Made by a program: the position numbers and the translations under genes. The notes beneath the pieces were generated by a model. That model did no database searches and had not been told where the DNA came from. It worked only from the letters and a program-made list of their open reading frames with translations. From Geosiphon pyriformis (lineage: Eukaryota > Glomeromycota > Glomeromycetes > Archaeosporales > Geosiphonaceae): a stretch of DNA of 64,000 nt. Location: assembly GCA_016748015.1 (NCBI GenBank), contig JAAOMT010000777.1, forward strand, positions 66,347 through 130,346, read 5' to 3'. Below are positions 56,267 through 64,000 of this stretch, piece by piece (the first letter of the stretch is position 1; every line of letters begins with the position of its first letter).

Positions 56267-57181
56267 TGTTACTGGAGGTTTTTGGTCTCTTTTCTTAAAT
56301 ATTGTTAATGTTGATTTGCTGTGAATTCACGTTTTCAGGAAGTAGTTGAATCTCCAATAACTGAATTTATCTTCAAATTATCTCCTATAATTTGAACTTG
56401 CTGGGCTTATGAGTGGAATGGCCAATTCCGTGCCAGTTGCTTTATGTAGTTATGTTGTAGTAAACGTCAACTCTTTCCCAGGAATTGCTTGTCTGGAAGC
56501 TCACTAAAAAATGTGTAGTTACTTTGCTGTGAAAGTTAACTTTTCTACAAGAATCTTGTCTGTAGGCTATCCTAATGATTGTAATAAGAAAGAAAGAAAA
56601 AATAACAGAAATGTAAAAGAAATAGAATTTTATCAAAAGAAACGTTTTTCTATCCAGGCCTGGAGTCACTAACAGTTTACTGAAATTGGTAGCTAATCAA
56701 TTTCAAAATGTTAGTTGGGTTTTGGGGATTTTCCAAGTGCAACAATTAAAAAATTTGGTTTTTCGAATTATTTGATATTTATTTCTTTTTGTGTACATAG
56801 GAATGGTTTAAGTGATAAATCTAAAATAAGATATATTTTCTCGAAGAGAGAAGCTCTTCTTTTATACAACTTGTCGTAACACTATTCTATGAACTTGAAC
56901 TTTTCTATTTTCTACAATTTTGTTGAACTAAAGATATATTTCGGCGAACTACAAATTATTTCTGCAAATTATTAGATATTTCAGTGAACTATCAATTATT
57001 TCAGTGAATTTCTACAAATTTCAGCGAACTTTTGAATGTTACATAATTTGGGGTATTGCATGATTGATCATCGCAATTAGGTTACATTTGTGTTGTGTAC
57101 AATTTGGGTTATTAATTAAATGATAATTTCGGACATTTTTGCTAATATAATAAATAATATCTTTAATTTTGTCTGGTAACA
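56267..57181 (-). repeat. 5' LTR of gypsy C
   Basis: TGTTACTGG to TGGTAACA. It is about 65 bases shorter than its partner because of one deletion near 57145-57155. It keeps more CpG sites than other copies, for example in the ATTTCGGCGAACTA units at 56936-57025. Confidence 0.92.
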
Positions 57182-58188
57182 ACGGCTCTAATGGTAATAT
57201 CAACAGAATATAAACACTTTTTTGTCTAATAGTGTGCTTTGCAGCAGAGGCCACTCTTGTGAAAACACAGTCTAGGGACGTCAGATCGGTCAAGACAGCT
57301 ACATCTTCTAGGTTTCACAGATTGGAAATTTTGGTTGCGAAAATTTTGGATGCTTACAAAACAGGCAATATGGTTAGATTTCAGTTTTTGGTTGATAAGT
57401 GGGTCGATTTGGACTTTGACCAGACTGTAATATTCAAGAGTTCTTTGGGCAATGGTTATGACAGAGTATTGGTTAAACAATCACTGGCAAGTTTTAGGAA
57501 ATTGTATAGGTCTTGCAAGTTTTTGGAATCTAAGACTTTCGAGGACTTACGAATCCAGACAGCTATTGAAAAGTGTATAGAAGCTTTTGTAGACAACAAA
57601 GATCAAATGATCAGAAATGTGTTAGAAAAGCCTTTCAGAAAAGTTATGCTGGACCATCTGGTTGATAATGGAGATTTGATATTGGAGCCTGATTTGGTCA
57701 AGAGCAGGGTGGATTTGATTATGGAAAATTGGACCAGGAAACGTGCAGTTAAACTTTCAATGCCTTCCCAATGGCAAGAACAATTTTCTCCTCTTAATTA
57801 TGTTGATAATGGTGCGTTCTCTGGCGTGATGGAGCAAATTGATTTTGGTGAATTTTTGTTGATGGTAAAAAATCTTCCAGATGGCAAAGCTGCTGGTTTG
57901 TCTAGTATCTCTAACGAGATGTGGAAACACTGTGATGAGTCTGTTCTGGTCCTTCTTTTGCGCCTGCTCAATTTATGCTTAGTGTATAAATCTGTTCCAG
58001 ATGCCTGGAAAGAAGTCTGGATATCCATGATTCCGAAACCTTATGAGTGGGATGGAGTTCTGACGAACACTAGACCAATTGCTCTCATTGAGACCTCTAG
58101 AAAGATTCTTTCAAAAATTCTATCTGATCGTATTTCGAGAGCCTGCAGTACACACAACGTTCTGCATGGAGACAATTTTTCACTTTGA
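57182..58188 (+). pseudogene. LINE L3 ORF2: linker and RT N-terminal part
   Basis: After gypsy C the LINE resumes, but roughly 75-90 codons between the endonuclease and this point are missing compared with L1/L2. The open frame 57232-58188 (318 aa) carries FRKLYRSCKFLES, MEQIDFGEFLLMVKNLPDGK, AAGLSSISNEMWKH, MIPKPYEWDGVLTNTRPIAL and HNVLHGDNFSL, then stops at 58188, where similarity to the LINE ends. The catalytic RT motifs and RNase H are absent. Confidence 0.85.
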
Positions 58189-58189
58189 A

Positions 58190-58465
58190 ACCCCAAATAA
58201 TCACTTGTAACACCATGAATAACCACTTTAAACATCAGAAACATTTTTTTCACTGCCAAAATCATTCTCTAAGAAGCCATCTCTCCTCTTTTTTCTTGGA
58301 ACAACAGATTTAAAGCTATTATTAGAACCAAAAACTTTGACTGCCTTTTTCATAACAATAATATTACAGTTAATAATAGTTTTGATTTATCATACTGAAT
58401 TGTAAAAACTTTGAATCTTTTTTAGAAATTTGGAATGAAAAAAAAAAAGAAGTTTTTCCTTAAAA
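58190..58465 (-). mobile_element. Inverted LINE 5' end fragment
   Basis: On the minus strand this is the leader and start of a LINE ORF1: CTTCTTTTTT leader, TTTCTAAAAAAGATTC, then MKKAVKVFGSNNSFKSV and PRKKRRDGFLEND. It matches the 5' region of L1 (24260-24490) and lies head-on against the truncated RT of L3. Confidence 0.78.
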
Positions 58466-60311
58466 TAAGAGTTTTTTAAAAAATATTTTTTTAAGTATTA
58501 TAAAATTAATTTATATTTAAATTAAAATTTTAACCTAAAAAAATTTCTAATATAAAAGCTTGTTTAAATTTAATTAACAACAAATTATTTTATTTTATTT
58601 TAATAAATTTATAAATCAAAATAAAATAATATTTTAAAAAATTAAACTTTTAAAAATTTATATAATATAATAAAAAAACTTAATTTTTTTTAACAATATA
58701 ATAAAACTAATAATAACTAAAAATACTTACAATAAATATTTAACAAATTAAATAAATAATAATATAGTTAATTACATAAAATTTTATTTGTAATATATAA
58801 TAAATATATAATTAGAATTTAAATTATTTTATTTTGTATTTATAATATTTTTATAATTGTAAATTATTATTATTTATAATACTTAATTTTAATTGTTTTT
58901 AGCTATTTTATTTTTAATTTTTATATCCAAAAAAATAAATTTTGAATTTTTTTTATTAAAGTATTTTTTTAGCAGTTTTTTCAAGTTTTTTGAACCAAAA
59001 AAAAATTATTTTACAAATGTATTAAAACCAAATTTTATTAACTAATGTGTTGTTATTTTATTTTAAAAATATGTGATAAATTATTTTGTCTTTTATTGTT
59101 TTTTTATGAATATAAACTCTTAGAAATAAACAATAACTTTAATAATTTCTAATTATTTAATAAAAAATATTATCACAATATTTTTATTTTTAAGAACTTT
59201 GTTTGATTATTATAAGTAAAATCTGAAATCTGAATCATATGTTTAACATAAATTTTTAAACTTTTATTATAAATTTCTAATTTTGCTCTTTGTAAAAAAA
59301 ATTTGTTGAAGACTTTTTAGCTTTTTTTGTTTTTTAATATAAAATTGTTTTTTTATTTTTAGAAAATTGTTTTAATATTAAACCAAATATAACTTTATTA
59401 TTAATAGAAGATATAAAAAATTGCTTTTATTAAAACCAAAATAAAAAATAGTTAAAAATATAAATTATTTCTTATAAAAAAAACATAAAAAATAAAAGCA
59501 ATATTAAAAAAAAAACAAAATATATATAGTTAAAAAAAAATTAATAATATAGTTTGATATTTATTTTTAGTTTAATTTTTTAAAAATAACTACACAAATA
59601 AATAATATCAAATAAAAACTTTTTTATCTAAATATTTTTTATTTTTATTAGTGACTTTAAGTTAAAAAACCTTGAATAATTTTAAAGTTAAATTTGATTA
59701 AATGTTCTTATTTAAAATAAATCAATAAAAATTTTATATTTCTAAATGTTTTTGTTTGTATTATCATTATTTTTTTATTATATTAACTTAATTAAAACTT
59801 CTAATTAATGTTTAATATTTTTAAAATAATACATTTAAAAAATAAATCTTGTTTTCAAAATAATTTTTTTAATTCAAAAAGCATTTATATTAAAATCAAT
59901 TTTAATACTTAAAATATAACATATATTGTAAAAAAATTTTCAAAATTTTTTTTTCTTCAAGATATAATAAAAATTTTTATAAAATTTATATTTTCTAATA
60001 ATAAATTTAAGTTACAATAAATAGAAATAATACTAAGATTAATTTTTAAAACTGCAAAAAAGTTTAAAAAATACAATAAATATTAACAATTTTAAAATTA
60101 CAACTGTATTATTATTTTTGATAACAAAAATTTTTCTATTGTTTAATATATTATTTAATTAAAAAGTAACTTAAAAATTCAAAATATATATATAAATAAA
60201 TTGCTAAAAATATGTTATTAAAAACAAATACTATATAATATATTATTAAATAATTTTTTACTTATTTTAAAAATGAAGTTATTATGTTTAAATTACAATA
60301 ATTTATTATGA
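58466..60311. other. AT-rich stretch, no gene seen
   Basis: About 1.8 kb of very AT-rich sequence without an open frame or recognisable repeat. Confidence 0.65.
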
Positions 60312-60340
60312 TAATTCTTTCTTTTGTCAATCCTCTGGCC

Positions 60341-62392
60341 ATGATAAAAGCAAATTTTATTATTGAAGAAATTGCTTACTCTTTATTCTTTTTTTCTTTG
60401 CTTTTTTAGTTATTTCTTTTAATATACTCTCTTTTGTTATAATAATCTCAGTAGGCTCTTCTATTGGTGATTTTGACTTGGTTTTAGCTGGTTTGGAGAT
60501 CCATCTGAGTGCAAAAAAACATTGTGTTGAAAGCATATACTCCTGTAATGTATCTTACAAGAAGCCAAAGAAACTTGTAGTAACTGGCTGTATAGTTAAT
60601 TCATTAACTGGCCCTTTAAGTCTTGAAGATCTTGGTGTTATTAAAGAAAATTCTGTAATGTTTTGAGATAATAAGGTTGGTAGCAAAGCTAATAGTGTTA
60701 GTGACTTGTCAGATGTTAAGAATATGAAAAACATAGTGGCTGAAGAGATGAGCTATATGGATTTAGACAACTTAGTAATCAATAAAAACATGAACAATTC
60801 AATGCTACAAAAGACTTATACTCAAACATATGTATTAAAACAGCTGCCAAAAGCTCTTTTATTTGTTAACCTGAGTAATAATAATAATGTTCTGATGTTT
60901 TTGTTATACAAACTTTTTGGCTTCAAGCAAAATTCTAAGATTAGGCTATGTGTTTCGGAAAAACAAAGTTTGAATCAGCAAAATTTTTCATCTTAAATAT
61001 TAAAATTTCTGTAGTACTTGGTAAAACTGTTGGTAATAAATTGTTGTGTATAAAAAAAAAATTTTATTATAAAGATGGTTTTGGAGGAGCTTTTACTCCC
61101 TCAAAATTTTTAGAAATCATTAGATTATTTTTTACATCAAAATCTAGTTTGAATAAGGCAAGAGATATGATAATTAGTGAAAAAATTTTGGTTAATAAAG
61201 ATTTCAGAAAAGTAAACAGCCATTTAGATTGGAAAGTAATCATCAAAAAGATTCCAGTTGATTTTTTTAAATTGGCTGTAGAATCAGTTTTTTCCAAATT
61301 TGGCAAAATTACTTTAATTAAAATACAATTAATTGGTCTTTGGCAAAAAACCTTAATAAAATTTAAGTTAGCAAATATTGTTAGTTTAGTTGTTTTCAAA
61401 TAATCAGTTTTTATAAAAAAAATTCAGTGCATATGGCAAGAGCTGTTGATGATAAACAAGCATAAGTTTTTAAGAACCAACATCAAATCTTGTTGTATAC
61501 TCTTTCAGTTGACACTACTGCTTATAATATCTCAGATCTCTTGAAATTATATGGTAAAAAAACTTGTTTTATTGGCCATAATCCAAATTTGTATATGCAT
61601 AATAGGTGTGCTGTAATTTGTTTTGATAATGAGGCATCCAAATTAACTGCTATTGGTTCTGTTCTAGTTTTTAAGAGTGTGAATTTGTATTGGGCTGGTC
61701 TTTTTTTGGCTTGCTGTGCTCAATATAAATGATTTGGTTATGTTTTTAATATTTGTTCAATGAGTAAAAATTCTGGTATTCATGATAAAAGGGTAATGAT
61801 TTCTCAAAATCTGATTTGTTTAACAAATATTTATAAAAAAAAACAAGCACTTATTGCTTATCTAGTTTCTTTTAACAGTAAAACTTGGGCACAAATTACT
61901 GGTAGTTCTCCTTTTCAGGTGTTTTTTTTAGTTTTTTAAAGTGCTAATTTGTTTCTTGATGTGAAATCCCTTTTGTTAATTTCTGTTTTCCATAATAACT
62001 CTTGTTTGAGTAACTATTTGGCTTTTTTGAAGCATTCTCTAAAGCTTTTGGCAGATCAGGTTTCTAGTATTTTAAAAAAGTTAAGCTTTGTGGAATTGGT
62101 GCCCTTGTTACCTGCCTTTCATGTGTCTTTTCTAGTTGTTTCTGTGTCTTTGGCTTCAAATTTGAATTCAGATATAGCTTTGAATAATGTGTTAACATTA
62201 TTTGCTTTTCTTTTTACTATTAATAAAAATATGATTTCTGTTTTTGAATTAAGTAATTCTAAGGTTCTGACCACCAAAATAGGTGGTTTAAAATCAAAAA
62301 TAGTGGCTTTAAAAGTCTTGGTTGGCTTAATGTTGGAAAAGTTGAATTGTTTGTGCTTTGGTTTGGGTTTGTTGGTTTTTTCTTCAACTTAA
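60341..62392 (+). pseudogene. LINE L4 ORF1, decayed
   Basis: Recognisable blocks are LVLAGLEIHLSAKKH (shared with L0), DGFGGAFTPSKFLEIIRLFF, the RRM-like WKVIIKKIPVDFFKLAVESV and LIGLWQKTLIKF (60948-61403), the second unit LLYTLSVDTTAYNI (61490-61732) and a Leu-rich helical tail (61949-62392). The knuckle is nearly gone (ACCAQYK near 61720). It ends with TAA at 62390-62392, touching the start of ORF2. Confidence 0.75.
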
Positions 62393-64000
62393 TAAGTGAT
62401 TTGGCCTGGAAATTCGCTATATGCAATGTTCAAAGTATCAATGTTTCTGCAAAGCAAGAAGATGCTATTCATTGGCATAAAGATTCAGGTAATCTGGTTT
62501 CTATTATTACTAAGACTAAATTGAAGTTTAATATTAGACTATGGATTATGAATAAGTTTAATGAAATTTGGATTTTTATTTCTGGTTTAGATGTGGGTTT
62601 TTTTGGCACTGGGGTTGCTATTATCATAAACAATTCTTTGCCTTATTATGTATCTAAGATGAAGGAGATTCCTATTTGGCTGATTTTTGTGTGTCTCTTG
62701 TTTAAAAACAAGTTTTTGGTTATAATCTTGGGCCTGTATGCTAGTGTTTCTGTTAGTATGCACTTTAGTCAAGCTTTTAATATCAACTCTATAATCTCTA
62801 AAGCAATCAATTCAAGCTCTTTTTTAGTTCTTGGAAGTGACTTTAATAAAAATAGATCCAAAAGAAGTGCAAGTTTTAAGTTCTGCTTGGATTTAGATTT
62901 GATTAATGCTTTTAATAGTTATCTATTAGCAAGAACTTCTATCTGGAACAATTTCAAAGAAGTTGAGAAGGTAATAAATTTTATTTTTGTGGATGAAAAT
63001 TTGCTATCTGTTATTATATTGCATAAAGTTGATGGTGTTTTGGAATTTTTTAATATGAATTATAAAGCAATTTCGGTTTCAATTGACTTGGATAGACTTT
63101 TAAACACTTGTTTTATTAATATCTACAAGCAAACCAACCATGACTAGTAAAAGTTCAACTTGAAAAATGCTAATAAAGCCCAGTGGTTACATTTTAAGAA
63201 GTGTTTTTCTACTAAGATATTAATTAAATATAACATGTTTAAGAATGCATATAACAAAAATAACTTGAATACAATATAAAGGGCACTAAAGAAGACTATA
63301 ATATATGTTGCTGAAAAAGTGTTTTCTAAATATTAGTATAATAAATATGATTGTTCAAAAAACAAACAGTCTTCTAAGTTTTTAAATTGAAGCTGCTTAT
63401 TGTTAAAATTGTAAAGAGTTGAAATTCTAAAAATTTTTTAAATTTTAATTGTCTTGTTAAGGTTTGGTTGACTATTAATAGAATTAAGACTTTCAAGATT
63501 GCTAGCATGGTTTTAGATAATGCAAATTTAGTAGATTTGGTTAAGCATTTGTTAATGATGAAGAAAAAGTATTAAAGTATTATAAGTCAAAAACTGCTGA
63601 AAATACTACAATTAAGAAAGTTATTGATTATCATATGAAGAACTTCTGTTTTAACAAAGAGCTGATAATAAAAAGCATTCTAGAATGTCTATTTTATAAG
63701 ATTGTGTTAAATCACTTGGTAGTAGATGATGAATTGGTAGTTGAGCCTAATAAAGTAAAGCTCAAAGTTAATGAGATTATAAAAGAGTGGATAAAAAAGT
63801 AGTTGGTACTTCTGAAGATGCCTAATCTCTGGTCTCAACAATATATGTCTTAAGATTATGTAGATGATAATGTTTTTTCTAATGTAATAGAGGAAATTAA
63901 CATAGAAGAATTGTTTTTGGTAGTTGATAATTTGCCAAATGATAAAGCTGCTAAGTTGTTAGGAATACTTAATGAACTTTAAAAACATTATGGCAAAGAA
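62392..64000 (+). pseudogene. LINE L4 ORF2: endonuclease and RT start, decayed
   Basis: The frame begins at ATA (62392-62394), aligned with the ATG of L1. The open part to 63147 reads AICNVQSINV, ITKTKLKFN, GSDFNKN, INFIFVD and MNYKAISV. Only the Asp of GSDFN is clearly kept; Glu and the final His are changed. From 63150 to the end, broken frames show the linker and a LPNDKAAKLLG block that begins RT. Confidence 0.78.

Larger units (their letters stand above)
47376..57181 (-). mobile_element. Full-length Ty3/gypsy retrotransposon C
   Basis: Two LTRs (981 and 915 bases) bound an interior with the same gene order as B. From gag to RT every open piece lies in one minus-strand frame, interrupted only by stops, so the ancestor had a single Gag-Pol frame. 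A one-base shift occurs before integrase and another inside it. There is no target duplication: flanks are GCTGT and ACGGC. It sits in LINE L3. Confidence 0.93.
60312..64000 (+). mobile_element. LINE L4, decayed, continues past the window end
   Basis: It begins with TTCTTTCTTTTGTCAATCC, shared with L0, and runs through ORF1, the endonuclease and the start of the RT region. It is AT-drifted and broken throughout. L0 is its closest relative in the window. Confidence 0.82.

Overview
This is a eukaryotic, very AT-rich, gene-poor stretch built almost entirely of retrotransposons, many nested in one another, separated by low-complexity AT-rich DNA and two assembly gaps (25081-25306 and 41144-41754). 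I find no ordinary host gene. Low G+C, CpG-type decay, dUTPase-bearing Ty3/gypsy elements and LINEs with an RNase H domain suggest a fungus, most likely an arbuscular mycorrhizal fungus (Glomeromycotina). That assignment is inference from general knowledge; no marker gene proves it.

Three kinds of element are present. (1) Ty3/gypsy LTR elements. Copies B (10398-20244) and C (47376-57181), both on the minus strand, have two LTRs each. Element A (1-5509, plus strand) is a second subfamily with only its 3' part in the window. E (5510-6875) and F (about 24915-25540), both minus, are decayed relatives of A. The order is Gag with zinc knuckle, protease, a Cys-rich/helical region, dUTPase, RT, RNase H and integrase in one frame, then a separate unrecognised ORF after integrase. 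(2) LINEs: L0 (6876-7815, minus), L1 (7902-10397 plus 20245-24490, minus, split by B), L2 (about 33185-39890, minus), L3 (44741-47375 plus 57182-58188, plus strand, split by C) and L4 (60312 to window end, plus strand). They encode ORF1 (two RRM-like folds, CCHC knuckle, helical tail) and ORF2 (AP-endonuclease, RT, RNase H, C-terminal zinc motif). (3) A family here called D: D1 (25563-27630, plus), D2 (27930-30182, plus) and D3 (30735-33025, minus). These carry only a diverged ORF1-like gene and end in the same 3' tail as the LINEs.

Layout from left to right: A inserted in E, which is inserted in L0; L1 split by B; F LTR with the first gap; D1; D2; D3; L2; AT-rich desert with the second gap and a Tn5 adapter sequence; L3 split by C; a short inverted LINE 5' end; AT-rich DNA; L4. 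Nearly every protein-coding region is broken. Where copies can be compared, the lesions are mostly C-to-T or G-to-A transitions. The most interesting items are the ORF1-only D elements, the conserved extra ORF and Cys-rich region of the gypsy family, and catalytic Asp-to-Asn changes shared between copies.
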